DNA of 29,658 nucleotides from positions 1-29,658 of the forward strand of contig CAUZFZ010000138.1 in NCBI GenBank assembly GCA_963579025.1, in the 5' to 3' direction. The stretch's first letter is position 1. Each line of letters opens with the position of its first letter. This stretch comes from CAUZFZ01 sp963579025 (GTDB lineage: Bacteria; Planctomycetota; Planctomycetia; Planctomycetales; Planctomycetaceae). The translations under genes were made by a program, and so were the position numbers. Under the pieces are notes generated by a model, which had not been told where the DNA came from, did not search any database, and saw only the letters and a list, made by a program, of their open reading frames with translations. Positions 14,424 through 24,402 of the stretch are shown here, piece by piece.

Positions 14424-15785
14424 ATGAGTCGACCGGCATCACTCCGCGGCTGCTCGGGCTATCGCTCAATTCCCCGACGCAACATGGTGCTGGGTGGAGT
14501 CTGCGGAGCGTTGGGTTTAACTCTGACTGATCTGTTGCGAGGTCGCGCACGTGCGGCTGCCGACGGTCATCCTGAGCCGAAAGCCCAAAGTATTATTCAT
14601 CTGAATCTCGGCGGCGGCTTTTCGGGCCAGGAGTCGTGGGATCCGAAGCCGGAAGCTCCCACCGAATACCGCGGCCCTTACAACGTTGTGAAGACGAACA
14701 CCGGCGATGTTTTCAGCGATACGCTGGCCCGGACGTCCAAAGTCGCCGACCGATTCACGGTCGTTCGATCGGTCGTGGGCCGCATCCCGGATCACGGTCA
14801 GGCGACGTATCACACGTTTACGGGTTACCTGCCCACCACGGTGATCGACTACCCGCAAATGGGGTCCGTCATTTCCCGGCACTTTGGTCCGCGCAAGGAT
14901 CTGCCACCGTATGTCGCAATTCCAGCCCTGCACGGTTTCACCGGCGGCACCGGCTATCTCAGCAGCAAGTACGGAGCCTTTCAGCTCAATGCCGACCCGG
15001 GCGGGCGCGGTGAATTCCGAGTCAAAGACTTCTCGATTCCTGACAGTCTGTCGCACGAGCGATTCGAACGACGACGAGCCGCGCGCGCGATCGTCGAACA
15101 GAACCTGAAGTCGCGTAAGGTGGATCCCGATCAGCTCAACACGATGGATGAGTTTTATCAGCGTGCCTACACACTGCTCAGTTCATCGGAAGCCCAGTCG
15201 GCCTTTGCGATCAAGGACGAACCGCAGGCCATGCAGGACCTGTACGGGCAGGGGCACGGCTACATCCTGAAATACCGCAATCAGCCAGCGGCCATTGGCG
15301 GGCGACTGCTGTTGGCCAGACGACTCGTAGCCGCCGGTGTCCGCTTCGTGACGGTCAACTACAACGGCTGGGATTCACACGTCGACATCAAGGGCACATG
15401 CGACGACAAGATGCCGGCACTCGACCACGCGATATCCGGTTTGGTTACCGACCTGGACCAGCGCGGCATGCTCGATTCAACGCTCGTCCTGATTACTTCG
15501 GAATTCGGTCGCACGCCGAAGATCAATCAGACGAACGGCCGCGATCACTGGGCCCGCGTGTATCCCGCCATGCTGGCGGGAGGCGGTATCACACGAGGTC
15601 AGATTTACGGAGCATCAGACGCGACGGCGTCCGAGCCAGCCAGAGACGCCGTAACGCTCGAAGACCTGCTCTACACCGTTTACCACCTGCTGGGCATCGA
15701 CGCGAATCAGGAACTGCTGGCATTCGGCACGCGACCGATTGAGATGATAAAGGGCGGAAAACTGATAAACCGGATCGTCGCCTGA
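14424..15785 (+). CDS. DUF1501 family exported protein
   Basis: A 453-residue DUF1501 protein, a sulfatase/alkaline-phosphatase-like family greatly expanded in planctomycetes and usually encoded next to DUF1549/DUF1553 cytochromes, as here. The N terminus has a twin-arginine-like signal (IPRRNMVLGG, Arg18-Arg19, then a hydrophobic run), suggesting Tat export. Family stretches visible are IIHLNLGGGFSGQESWDPKP, FTVVRSVVG, HGQATYHTFTGY, VNYNGWDSHVDI, LITSEFGRTPKIN and GRDHWARVYPAMLAGGGI. His and Asp residues in these motifs resemble metal ligands of the alkaline phosphatase superfamily, but the activity of DUF1501 proteins is not established. The ATG at 14424 follows CAGGTGAAGAT. Confidence 0.92.
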   Translation: MSRPASLRGCSGYRSIPRRNMVLGGVCGALGLTLTDLLRGRARAAADGHPEPKAQSIIHLNLGGGFSGQESWDPKPEAPTEYRGPYNVVKTNTGDVFSDTLARTSKVADRFTVVRSVVGRIPDHGQATYHTFTGYLPTTVIDYPQMGSVISRHFGPRKDLPPYVAIPALHGFTGGTGYLSSKYGAFQLNADPGGRGEFRVKDFSIPDSLSHERFERRRAARAIVEQNLKSRKVDPDQLNTMDEFYQRAYTLLSSSEAQSAFAIKDEPQAMQDLYGQGHGYILKYRNQPAAIGGRLLLARRLVAAGVRFVTVNYNGWDSHVDIKGTCDDKMPALDHAISGLVTDLDQRGMLDSTLVLITSEFGRTPKINQTNGRDHWARVYPAMLAGGGITRGQIYGASDATASEPARDAVTLEDLLYTVYHLLGIDANQELLAFGTRPIEMIKGGKLINRIVA

Positions 15786-15840
15786 ACCGGATTCCGGTTG
15801 TCCCCTCTTTCCTCTGGGGAGAGGGTTAGGGAGAGGGGCA
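15785..15840. repeat. Stem-loop plus C/T-G/A mirror-type inverted repeat
   Basis: Right at the DUF1501 stop a 6-bp stem AACCGG/CCGGTT (15785-15799, 3-base loop) is followed by TCCCCTCTTTCCTCTGG and then GAGAGGGTTAGGGAGAGGGG, whose complement resembles the first part. Related pyrimidine/purine inverted repeats between genes recur in many bacterial genomes as short interspersed elements. Here it may be a dispersed repeat that also ends or stabilises the DUF1501 message. Confidence 0.5.
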
Positions 15841-15896
15841 TCCGGTAGTCAGCAGACTATCGAACAGCCACGAAACGCTGGCACTTGAGATGTGAC

Positions 15897-18410
15897 ATGA
15901 CCCAATTGCGCTGCACGATCATTGCCCTGCTAATTGTGCCGGCCATCGCGTCATCCGCGTACGCCATTCAGCAGCGAAACATCGAAGCTCTGATGCCACG
16001 CGGCGGACAGCGTGGAACCACCGTGGACATTCTCATCCAGGGAATGGACCTGGCCGATCCGCAGGAGTTTGTGTTCTACCGCCCGGGCATTCGGGCGATT
16101 GATATCGAGACACTGCCCCCTTTGCCCCGAGCGGTTTCGCTGCACCACGGCGCAAAAGTGCAGGAACAGTTGCGTTGCCGGTTTGTGATCGCGCCCGACT
16201 GTCCCGTAGGCGAACACCCATTGCGATTGAGGACTGCCACTACACTCACGACGCTGGCCACATTCTGGGTCAGCCCGTTTCCGACTGTGGAGGAAACCGA
16301 ACGTGGTGGATTCCGTATCGAATACGACGGGGGAGTCACAAAGATTATCCCCGTGACTCCTAAACCGGGTGAAGCTTCCAACGACACACTTGAGACCGCA
16401 CAGCCTATTCCGCTGAACGTCTCTGTGTCTGGTGAAATCAAAGCGAAGCCGACACTCGACCGGGACCTGTACCGAGTCGCTTTACAGGCCGGGCAACGAC
16501 TGTCGGTGGAAGTGGATTCAGTGCGTTTGTGCGACAAGGCGTATGCCGAACAGGAATATGATCTATTGGCTCGCGTGCTGGATACGGACGGTCGCGAACT
16601 GGCGATGAATGACGACAGCGAATTGCACACGCAGGATCCCATTCTGTCCATGATCGCGCCGCAGTCTGGAAATTATTTCGTAGAGATCCGGCAACGGCTG
16701 TTCAAAGGTGGTCGCTGGAATTTCTATCGCGCGCACATTGGAACATTCGCTCGACCACTGATTGCATTTCCACTCGGCGGACCAGCCGGAAAAACAATGT
16801 CAGTTCAGTTGATTGGTGATGCTTCCGGGGTCACGACCGACTCCGTGACGTTGCCATCAACGACTGGTGATTTCGATTTCTTTCCTGGCGAAGCTGGTCA
16901 ACAGCCGCCGTCACCACTGCCGCTGCGCGTGTCCAACTATCTCAATGTAATCGAAGGACAGGCGGTCAAAGCTCTGCCGGTCGCGTTAAACGGATTCATT
17001 TCCGCGGCCAGACAAACCGACCAGTATCAGTTCTCCGTCAAGAAGGGAGACCGCTACCGAGTGCGTGTGTTTGCACGAGGTATGGGCAGTCCACTCGATC
17101 CATCCATCCGCATCCGCCATGTCGACGCCGATCAGCCGGAAGTCGAGGCCGACGACTGCCTGTGGCCGGACCGAGACCAGTTTGCGATCTCGCGCAATCT
17201 CCAGCGTCCCGCTTTGCTCGACCCATCCGTCATCTTTGAACCGCAACAGGATGGTGAGTACCTCCTGGAAATCAGAGACATGCGCGGGCTGGGCGGTGAG
17301 CGGTTCGCGTATCGAATCGAAATCGAACCTGTCCGCAACGCGGTGCACACTTACAGCTACGGATTTGCCAACGACGCGTTCGAGATCAATCGCACGATGG
17401 GGTTCATCGTCCCGCAGAACAATCGCTGGACGATTAACGTGCTGCTGGGACAGGGGCAGGGAAACCAGTATCGCGGTGATTTAAAGCTCGTCGCGCAGGG
17501 CCTGCCTGACGGCATCCAGATGATCGCGCCGCGTGTGAAGCCCGGCATGTCGCGCGTGCCCGTCCAGTTCGTGGCCGCGCCCGGCGTTTCACAACAGACA
17601 AAGCTGTTTCGCATTGAGGCCCAGCCCGCGGACGGACAGGAGCCGCTGGTCAGCACATCGCAGGTGTATATCCCGTTCATCAATCACTCGGGCGGTCGCG
17701 CGTGGAATGGTGTGTTTCTCGATCGCTACGCACTCGCCGTCACTCAGCCGGCTCCGTTTTCCATCAAGCTCATTCCCCCGGAGATCCCACTTTCGCAGTC
17801 CGGTGAATTGAGCCTGCAGGTGCAAGTCGTCCGGCATGGACAATTCGCCGGACCGGTCGATATTCAACCCAACTGGCTGCCGTCCGGCGTTGCTGGCGGT
17901 GGCGCGGTGACGATCGATGCCAGTGAGTCCCACGCCATCTATCCGCTGAGTGCGTCTGCAAATGCTTCCGCTGGCGTGTTCAAGATCACCATGAATGCGA
18001 CGACTGCGGACAACGAGTGGTATTACTCCGGTGTCGGACGCATTCGCGTCTCATCAGAGTTCGTAAACCTGACAGTTGCGGAACCGTACATCGACGTGAA
18101 GTTTCAACCGGTCGCAGTTCGCCGAGGTCAGACAGTTCGGATCGTGTGTCAGGTGGAACAACGCAAGCCATTTTCCGGTGCTGCCGTCGCGACAATCGTT
18201 GGTTTGCCCAAAGGTGTGACGCTGTCCGGACCGGCTCCGAAAGTCAGTCCGACCGACAAGCAGGTCGAGTTCGAAGTCGTCGCTAACAGTGAAGCCCTGC
18301 TGGGCCAATACAAACAACTGACCTGCGAACTGACTTTTCGTGAAGGCGGCCAGGAAATCCGTCAACGCTCAGGCCGAGGCATCCTGCGCGTCGACCCGGC
18401 CACGAAGTGA
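15897..18410 (+). CDS. Exported protein with two pre-peptidase C-terminal (PPC) domains
   Basis: An 837-residue exported protein. A signal peptide (MTQLRCTIIALLIVPAIASS, then AYA) is followed by an IPT/Ig-like beta domain (about 30-130, LMPRGGQRGTTVDILIQGMDL). Two PPC-like domains come next: about 160-270 (NDTLETAQPI, DRDLYRVALQAGQRLSVEV, GNYFVEIRQ) and about 368-475 (TDQYQFSVKKGDRYRVRV, DGEYLLEIRD). The remainder is Ig-like beta-sandwich sequence. No peptidase catalytic motif is visible, so it is probably a binding or structural partner of its neighbours. I take the ATG at 15897; a TTG at 15885 would add four residues. It lies between DUF1501 and the cytochrome gene, an arrangement common in planctomycetes. 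Confidence 0.85.
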   Translation: MTQLRCTIIALLIVPAIASSAYAIQQRNIEALMPRGGQRGTTVDILIQGMDLADPQEFVFYRPGIRAIDIETLPPLPRAVSLHHGAKVQEQLRCRFVIAPDCPVGEHPLRLRTATTLTTLATFWVSPFPTVEETERGGFRIEYDGGVTKIIPVTPKPGEASNDTLETAQPIPLNVSVSGEIKAKPTLDRDLYRVALQAGQRLSVEVDSVRLCDKAYAEQEYDLLARVLDTDGRELAMNDDSELHTQDPILSMIAPQSGNYFVEIRQRLFKGGRWNFYRAHIGTFARPLIAFPLGGPAGKTMSVQLIGDASGVTTDSVTLPSTTGDFDFFPGEAGQQPPSPLPLRVSNYLNVIEGQAVKALPVALNGFISAARQTDQYQFSVKKGDRYRVRVFARGMGSPLDPSIRIRHVDADQPEVEADDCLWPDRDQFAISRNLQRPALLDPSVIFEPQQDGEYLLEIRDMRGLGGERFAYRIEIEPVRNAVHTYSYGFANDAFEINRTMGFIVPQNNRWTINVLLGQGQGNQYRGDLKLVAQGLPDGIQMIAPRVKPGMSRVPVQFVAAPGVSQQTKLFRIEAQPADGQEPLVSTSQVYIPFINHSGGRAWNGVFLDRYALAVTQPAPFSIKLIPPEIPLSQSGELSLQVQVVRHGQFAGPVDIQPNWLPSGVAGGGAVTIDASESHAIYPLSASANASAGVFKITMNATTADNEWYYSGVGRIRVSSEFVNLTVAEPYIDVKFQPVAVRRGQTVRIVCQVEQRKPFSGAAVATIVGLPKGVTLSGPAPKVSPTDKQVEFEVVANSEALLGQYKQLTCELTFREGGQEIRQRSGRGILRVDPATK

Positions 18411-18593
18411 AGGTAGAGGGAACGGATTCGTGAAGTCTCTGGCAACACCCAGCATCGGACCACACCTGAATCTGCCTTTGCGACCTTCGCGAGCTTCTGT
18501 TCAAGATACTGTCATTGCAGAACATCACCCGAAAGCGGCACTCCTTTAATCGGGACATTGACTCGGCTTGAGTCACAAAACGAGATTCGATCG

Positions 18594-21500
18594 ATGAAAC
18601 GAATGCGTGACTGTCTGTTGTTGATCGCCGGCTGCGGGCTCATCCCGACGACGGCGGTTGCCGCAGAGCCAGTGATTACTTACCAGGACCATGTGTCGCC
18701 CATTCTGCGACGACACTGTTTCAAGTGTCACGGCAACGACCAGCGGAAGGCCGATCTCAATCTGCAGACGTATGCGTCTCTGCTGAAAGGCAGCAGCGGT
18801 GGTGAAGTTGTTACGGCCGGTCGATCCGGCAGCAGTGCGATCTATCAGGCGATCACGCACGACGAGAACGCGTCGGCCATGCCGCCCAACAGCCCGAAGA
18901 TTCCAGCCGAACAGAGCGCCGTGATTCGCGCATGGATCGAGCAGGGACTCCGCGAGACAGTCGATGGGAAAACGCGCGGCCCGAAGCGTCTTCCCGTCGA
19001 ATTCCATCCCAGTCCCGGCAATCAACCCGACGGGCCTCCGCCCATGCCGGAGAATCTTCCCGAAGTGAAATTGTCACAAACGCATCGACGTCTGCCGGTC
19101 GTGGCCATGGCCGCGTCTCCCTGGGCACCGTTGCTGGCGGTGGCCGGTTATGAGCATGTGCGGCTCGTCAATCAGCAACTGAAGCCCGTGGGAGTTCTTC
19201 CTTTCCCGGAAGGTGTCCCGCACGTAGTGCGATTTAGTCGTGATGGAGCCATCCTGCTGGCGGCGGGCGGCAAACCGGTTCAGTCTGGCAAGGTGGTTCT
19301 GTTTGACGTTCACAGCGGAAAACGTCTGACTGAGATCGGTGACGAACTGGATGCAATTCTGGCCGCCGACTTAAGTCCGGATCAGTCATTAGTTGCGATC
19401 GGCGGAACGAATCGTGTCGTGAAGGTGTTCCGCACGCGCGATGGAGAACCGGTTTACAAGCTGACGAAGCACACCGACTGGATCACGTCGCTGCAGTTCA
19501 GTCCCGACGGCAAGCGTCTGGCAACGGCCGACCGTGCCGGCGGAGTGCATTTGTGGGAAGCGCCCACCGGCGGCATTTCACTGAGTCTGCTGGAGCACAA
19601 GGCCGCAGTGACATCGCTCGACTGGAGACCCGACAGCCGCATGCTGGCCACCGGCGGTGAAGACGGTCGACTGATCTGGTGGGATACGACCGACGGATGG
19701 CCCGCCGTCTCGAAAGCGGGACCGCATTCGCCGCAACGCCAGCCGGGTGCTTATGGGCAACTCGCAAATGGAGTCCTGGACGTTCACTTTGCCGCGGATG
19801 GTCGGCTGGTCACAACGGGACGCGACAACACGCTGCGGCTGTGGGATGCATCGGGAAATCAGGTCCGCACCGCAACGGTCGACAAGGCTCGTCCGCTTTC
19901 CGTCGTCGCGATGTCTGACGGCAAGACGTTCGTTGCCGGAGACACCTCCGGTCGTCTGCACTCCTGGGACGGCGGCAGTGGAGGCGTGCAGACTCAGGAA
20001 GCTAAGGAGACTGGCCACTCCGACACTCCCCCACCTTCCCCTTCGGAAGTCAGCTTTCGCCGCGACGTGATGCCTGTGCTGTTCCGCGCCGGTTGCAATC
20101 AGGGAACCTGTCACGGTTCGTCACGCGGCAAAGACGGATTTCGCTTGTCTCTGTTTGGCTTCGATCCGCAAGGGGATTACTTCCGACTTGTCGAAGACAT
20201 GGCCGCCAGACGAATCAATCTGGCAGTTCCCGAGCAGAGCCTGATGCTGCTGAAGGCCACCGGCAGCGTGCCCCATTCAGGCGGGCAGCGGTTTACAGCA
20301 GACAGCCCCTACTATCGGACGTTGAAACAGTGGATTGAAGCCGGCGCGACTCCCGATGTGGCGGACGTTGCTCGACCGGTCGAAATCACCCTGTCACCCG
20401 AATCGCTGCTCTTCAACGGATCGAAAGACTCGGCTCAGACGAAAGTGACAGCCCGCTACTCGGATGGAACGACTCGTGACGTCACCCACCTGGCTCTGTT
20501 CTTTTCCAATAACCCGGACACCGTGACCATCGACACCGCCGGCCGAGTCGTGCCGGGTCAACGCGGCGACACGTTTGTGTTCGCCAGGTTCGATCGCTTC
20601 ACCATCGGATCTGAAGTGATCGTGCTGCCGACTGACTCGCAGTACGAGTGGTCGAATCCGCCCGTGCACAATTTCATCGACGCGGCTGTCTACGACCGAC
20701 TACAGAAGCTGCACGTGTTGCCATCCCGTCTCGCGGACGATTCATCATTCCTGAGACGTGTGTATCTCGATCTATCGGGTCGGCCTCCAACCGTTGACGA
20801 GTACAACTCGTTCATGAACAGCGAACGCGATCGGAACGTTCTGATCGATCGCCTGCTGGCGTCGGAAGACTTCGCCGATGTGTGGGCAGGTTTGTGGGGC
20901 GAAGCCGTGCGTCTGAAAGGCGGAGGCTACACGCCTACGGCAACGGACATGAAAGCGGCCGAGGCTTACTACCAATGGATCCGGCAGCAGTTCCTGGACA
21001 ATCGGCCGCTGGATGAGTTTGTGCGTGAGCAGATTACGGCCACAGGCAGCAATCTGACGCATGGCCCCAGCAACCTGTACACGATGCTGGTCCATGACGT
21101 GCGGTTCAAACCGAAGAACTTCGCGGCCGACTTTGCGCAGCTGTTTACGGGCGTGCAGATTCAATGTGCCGAGTGTCACAATCATCCGTTCGACCGCTGG
21201 ACGATGGATGACTATTACGGATTCGTCAGCTTCTTCACCGGTATCAAACGAAAACGCGGCGCCGAGCCACGCGAGTTCTACATCTACAACGACCTGGCCG
21301 GTGCACCGTCCCGGCACCTTGTCGACGGGCGCCCGATGTCGGCCACGGTGCTGGGTGGATCGGAGCCCGCGGATCCTGAACAGGATGGACGTGTCGTGCT
21401 CGCAAATTGGCTGACGTCGGCCGACAACGAGTTGTTCTCACGCAACCTGGCAAACCGCATCTGGGCGCACTTCTTTGGTCGAGGACTGGTCGAGCCGGTC

Positions 21501-22175
21501 GATGACATGCGAATCAGCAACCCACCCACCAATAAACCTCTACTGGACGCTCTGGCGAAGCGACTGGTGGATTCCGGGTTTGATTTGCGGGCCCTGGTAC
21601 GAGACATCTGCCGATCGCGCGTGTACCAGTTATCTGTCGAACCCAACGAAACGAACGGACAGGACACTCGCCAGTTTTCACGCTCCCGTCTGCGACGACT
21701 GCGAGCGGACGTGCTGCTGGATACCGTGACAACAGCGACCGGCTGGAAGCGCGGCTATGCCTACTTCCCGCTGGGCACGAAAGCGATTCAGCACTACCCC
21801 ATCACACCGGGCGACACGACAGGCTCGACCTTCGGCGATCCCTTCTTCGAAACCTTCGGCCGCTCGCCCCGCGCCAGTGTGTGTGCCTGCGAAACAAAGT
21901 CAGAGCCGACGCTGTCCCAGACGCTGCACATGATCGTGGGCGACACGACGCGAGCCAGTGTCGGCTCCGGGCTGATCACGCAGCTGATCGCAGCAGACCG
22001 GACGCCGGTACAGATCATCGAGGAACTCTACATCCGCTGCCTGACCCGCAAACCGTCTGACCAGGAACGGGCCGGCATGCTGGAGCTGGTCGGCGATCAG
22101 CGCAAAGACCGTGCCGTGTACGAGGACATTCTGTGGAGTCTGCTGAACTCCACAGAATTCGCGTTCAACCACTGA
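18594..22175 (+). CDS. PSCyt1-WD40-BIG2-DUF1549-DUF1553 giant cytochrome protein
   Basis: A 1193-residue exported multidomain protein. In order: signal peptide (1-24); planctomycete cytochrome domain with heme motif CFKCH (Cys42, Cys45, His46); a WD40 propeller (about 165-470, with LQFSPDGKRLATADRAGGVH and LDWRPDSRMLATGGEDGRLI); a second cytochrome-like motif CNQGTCH (Cys501, Cys506, His507); an Ig-like BIG2 domain (about 598-680); DUF1549 with CAECHNHPFD (Cys858, Cys861, His862, His864); and DUF1553 (about 930-1190, LANRIWAHFFGRGLVEP). The role of this family is unknown; heme groups and association with DUF1501 suggest periplasmic redox chemistry, perhaps on polysaccharides. I chose the ATG at 18594, directly before the signal peptide. 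The 183 bases upstream show nothing definite. Confidence 0.93.
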   Translation: MKRMRDCLLLIAGCGLIPTTAVAAEPVITYQDHVSPILRRHCFKCHGNDQRKADLNLQTYASLLKGSSGGEVVTAGRSGSSAIYQAITHDENASAMPPNSPKIPAEQSAVIRAWIEQGLRETVDGKTRGPKRLPVEFHPSPGNQPDGPPPMPENLPEVKLSQTHRRLPVVAMAASPWAPLLAVAGYEHVRLVNQQLKPVGVLPFPEGVPHVVRFSRDGAILLAAGGKPVQSGKVVLFDVHSGKRLTEIGDELDAILAADLSPDQSLVAIGGTNRVVKVFRTRDGEPVYKLTKHTDWITSLQFSPDGKRLATADRAGGVHLWEAPTGGISLSLLEHKAAVTSLDWRPDSRMLATGGEDGRLIWWDTTDGWPAVSKAGPHSPQRQPGAYGQLANGVLDVHFAADGRLVTTGRDNTLRLWDASGNQVRTATVDKARPLSVVAMSDGKTFVAGDTSGRLHSWDGGSGGVQTQEAKETGHSDTPPPSPSEVSFRRDVMPVLFRAGCNQGTCHGSSRGKDGFRLSLFGFDPQGDYFRLVEDMAARRINLAVPEQSLMLLKATGSVPHSGGQRFTADSPYYRTLKQWIEAGATPDVADVARPVEITLSPESLLFNGSKDSAQTKVTARYSDGTTRDVTHLALFFSNNPDTVTIDTAGRVVPGQRGDTFVFARFDRFTIGSEVIVLPTDSQYEWSNPPVHNFIDAAVYDRLQKLHVLPSRLADDSSFLRRVYLDLSGRPPTVDEYNSFMNSERDRNVLIDRLLASEDFADVWAGLWGEAVRLKGGGYTPTATDMKAAEAYYQWIRQQFLDNRPLDEFVREQITATGSNLTHGPSNLYTMLVHDVRFKPKNFAADFAQLFTGVQIQCAECHNHPFDRWTMDDYYGFVSFFTGIKRKRGAEPREFYIYNDLAGAPSRHLVDGRPMSATVLGGSEPADPEQDGRVVLANWLTSADNELFSRNLANRIWAHFFGRGLVEPVDDMRISNPPTNKPLLDALAKRLVDSGFDLRALVRDICRSRVYQLSVEPNETNGQDTRQFSRSRLRRLRADVLLDTVTTATGWKRGYAYFPLGTKAIQHYPITPGDTTGSTFGDPFFETFGRSPRASVCACETKSEPTLSQTLHMIVGDTTRASVGSGLITQLIAADRTPVQIIEELYIRCLTRKPSDQERAGMLELVGDQRKDRAVYEDILWSLLNSTEFAFNH

Positions 22176-22233
22176 ATCGACCTGCGACTGCTGAGCGGCC
22201 TTTGTGCTCGACCTTTGAGACGGTACGACCTGC

Positions 22234-24348
22234 TCAGTCGTTGCTGTCGACCGTCTGTTGCTCGACGAGCGATTGCAAGCCGGTCAGATCAACGTCCTTA
22301 CCTTTTGCCGGATACGGATGCGGCAGCAGCCACCAGTTTTCGGTGAAGCTGGCTGATTCACCGGGACCGAGATGCTCGCGCGGGCCGATGGGTTCCAGTT
22401 CGATGCGCGCTCCTTCCGGATACCAGACTGACAACGTCAGGCCCGCGGCTTCGTTGTAGGCGCGGTCCGGAAACGTTGCGTAGCGCTTCACGAACGCGTG
22501 TCCGGACGGCATCAGGTAGGCCAGCCAGCCGGCGGACGTGTCGAATCCAAGCTTGGGTTTGCGAGGTGGCGCCAGGATTTCCAGGAATCCATCGCGTTCG
22601 CGAATCAGGTCATCGTTGTTACCAACATTGATGATGCCGCGGTCTTCATACATCGCGTACTTGCTCGGGAAGCGACTTTGCCCTTTGAGCGGAATGATGC
22701 AGATGCCGCCGCCGGGCGAGAACGACCGGCCCCAGTGACAGAAATCGCGTGGCTCGTTCGAGATGTTGATGATCGTCTGCTCGCATTCCAGCCACACGGG
22801 CACTTTCGGATTGTCGGACTTGCTGGCGAGTCGAAACTCACGCATCAACTGCACTCCAGCCAAGTCGTCGCGCGGACTGATCAGGCGAGCGGAGTACGGA
22901 CCGGTGATCTCAGCCGTCCATTCCCCCGACCATGTCTGTGGTCGCGGGGGAGTCACCAGTTCCGGACCGATGTCGAAGCGGCCAGCACTCATCGACGTGC
23001 GGCGACCGGGTTGCCAGTTCTCTTCGTCGTCATCGAGCCACATGGCGTTGACGCCATCGACAGAGAATTCCAGGACCCGCCCACCCGCCTGGGGACACAG
23101 GACCGCTCGCGCGTTGCCGCGTTTCAATTCGACGGCCGAACTGTAATTGTGGACCTTAATGAAGCGGGCTGATTGCGTTTCCTGTCCGCGATGTGCTTTG
23201 ACGGCCAGTTCGGTAAAGGCGTCCCGGACATCCGATCCGTCCGCGTTGCCGAACTTCGCACGTTGGATCATCAGGACGAGAATCATCTCACGATCGGGAT
23301 CGATCCAGCCCTGAGTGCCCCAGGCTCCGCCGTGGCCAAACGTCCCGCGAGACAGCAGCCGCGTGACGCCCTGCGGTTCCTTCACAACACACCAACCGAG
23401 CCCCCAGCGATTGCCCGGTGTGAATCCCGTCGTGACCGACCCACTTGAGCGATGGATCATCTGATTCGCGTAAATGTGATGCAGCAGGCGTCGTGGCTGC
23501 ATCATACGATCGTTCAGGACGGCCTGGTAAAACTTTGCCATGTCCGCCGCCGTGGAATATAGGCCGCCCGAAGGATTCGGAGTCCGTTCGATCGTTGGAT
23601 CGGGAATTTCAACGGCCTTCAGCGTCCCTGGTTCGTCTCCGGGCTGATATGTCACAGCCAGCCGTTTGGCCTGCTCGGGAGACAGACGAAATGTCGTGTC
23701 CACCATGCCCAGCGGCTTGAAGATGTTTTCCGTGACGTAGTCTTCGTAACTCTGACCTGACAGAACTTCGATCAGCCGGCCGGCAACGGTCAGTCCCGTG
23801 CTGTACTGCCACTTTGAACCCGGCTCGAATCCCAGCGGCCGGCTCGCGATCAGATCGGCAATCTGCTCCAGCGAGAGCCCTTCCGTTTCAGTTTTCGATG
23901 GCCGGTTCAATCCCGCGGTATGCATGAGTATCTGGTAAATCGTAACCTCGCGATTGAACTTGCCACCCTTGACCGCCTGGTCCTCGAATGCCGGGATGTG
24001 CTTCGACAGTTTGTCGGTGGTCCTGAGCTTGTTCCGCTCGACAAGCATCATGAGTGCCGTCGCGGTTATCGGTTTCGTCATCGATGCGATGCGAAAGATC
24101 GTGTCGTCACGCATTGGACGCCCGGCGGCGATGTCGGCCTGGCCGACGGCCTTCAGGTGGACGACTTTCTCGGGAGTAGCGATCAAGGTGACGGCTCCGG
24201 CAATCTGACCGTCACTCACAAACTGTTGCATGCGCTCCGGGATGCGGCTCAATACATCCGCATCGAACAGGCGGTCCTGTCCGTGCGCCTCTGCGGTCAT
24301 CGAGAGGGGAATAGCGGCAGCAAGTACGGTCAACAGTCGGAGTATCAT
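22234..24348 (-). CDS. Serine beta-lactamase-like hydrolase fused to a DUF4380-like domain
   Basis: A 704-residue exported fusion. A signal peptide (MILRLLTVLAAAIPLSM.., cut near AHGQ) leads into a class C beta-lactamase/esterase-type domain (about 30-390). This has nucleophile motif SMTK (Ser89, Lys92), YST at 182-184 in place of the usual YxN, and a GHGG loop near His339 in place of KTG. The C-terminal part from about 405 (NYSSAVELKRGNARAVLCPQ, GGRVLEFSVDG, then VWLECEQTIINIS) resembles DUF4380, a beta-sandwich of unknown function. Esterase or peptidase activity is more likely than antibiotic resistance. The ATG at 24348 is preceded by ACAGGAA. It begins 54 bases after the ECF sigma stop on the same strand and may share its transcript. 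Confidence 0.85.
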   Translation of the reverse strand: MILRLLTVLAAAIPLSMTAEAHGQDRLFDADVLSRIPERMQQFVSDGQIAGAVTLIATPEKVVHLKAVGQADIAAGRPMRDDTIFRIASMTKPITATALMMLVERNKLRTTDKLSKHIPAFEDQAVKGGKFNREVTIYQILMHTAGLNRPSKTETEGLSLEQIADLIASRPLGFEPGSKWQYSTGLTVAGRLIEVLSGQSYEDYVTENIFKPLGMVDTTFRLSPEQAKRLAVTYQPGDEPGTLKAVEIPDPTIERTPNPSGGLYSTAADMAKFYQAVLNDRMMQPRRLLHHIYANQMIHRSSGSVTTGFTPGNRWGLGWCVVKEPQGVTRLLSRGTFGHGGAWGTQGWIDPDREMILVLMIQRAKFGNADGSDVRDAFTELAVKAHRGQETQSARFIKVHNYSSAVELKRGNARAVLCPQAGGRVLEFSVDGVNAMWLDDDEENWQPGRRTSMSAGRFDIGPELVTPPRPQTWSGEWTAEITGPYSARLISPRDDLAGVQLMREFRLASKSDNPKVPVWLECEQTIINISNEPRDFCHWGRSFSPGGGICIIPLKGQSRFPSKYAMYEDRGIINVGNNDDLIRERDGFLEILAPPRKPKLGFDTSAGWLAYLMPSGHAFVKRYATFPDRAYNEAAGLTLSVWYPEGARIELEPIGPREHLGPGESASFTENWWLLPHPYPAKGKDVDLTGLQSLVEQQTVDSND

Positions 24349-24402
24349 TCGATTCCTGTCAGTTGGATGTTTGACAGCGAGCATCAGCCGAAGACCAGCC
24401 TG

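Noticed and set aside
22176..22233. Possible shared terminator between the convergent giant cytochrome and hydrolase genes
   Set aside because: The best inverted match (CGACTG..AGC with GCTCAGTCG) needs a 3-base bulge and has no T tract, so I do not call it.
22498..23172. 224-residue plus-strand frame over the DUF4380-like domain
   Set aside because: Antisense shadow; Arg/Gln/Val-rich with no domain pattern, and the minus-strand frame is continuous with the hydrolase.
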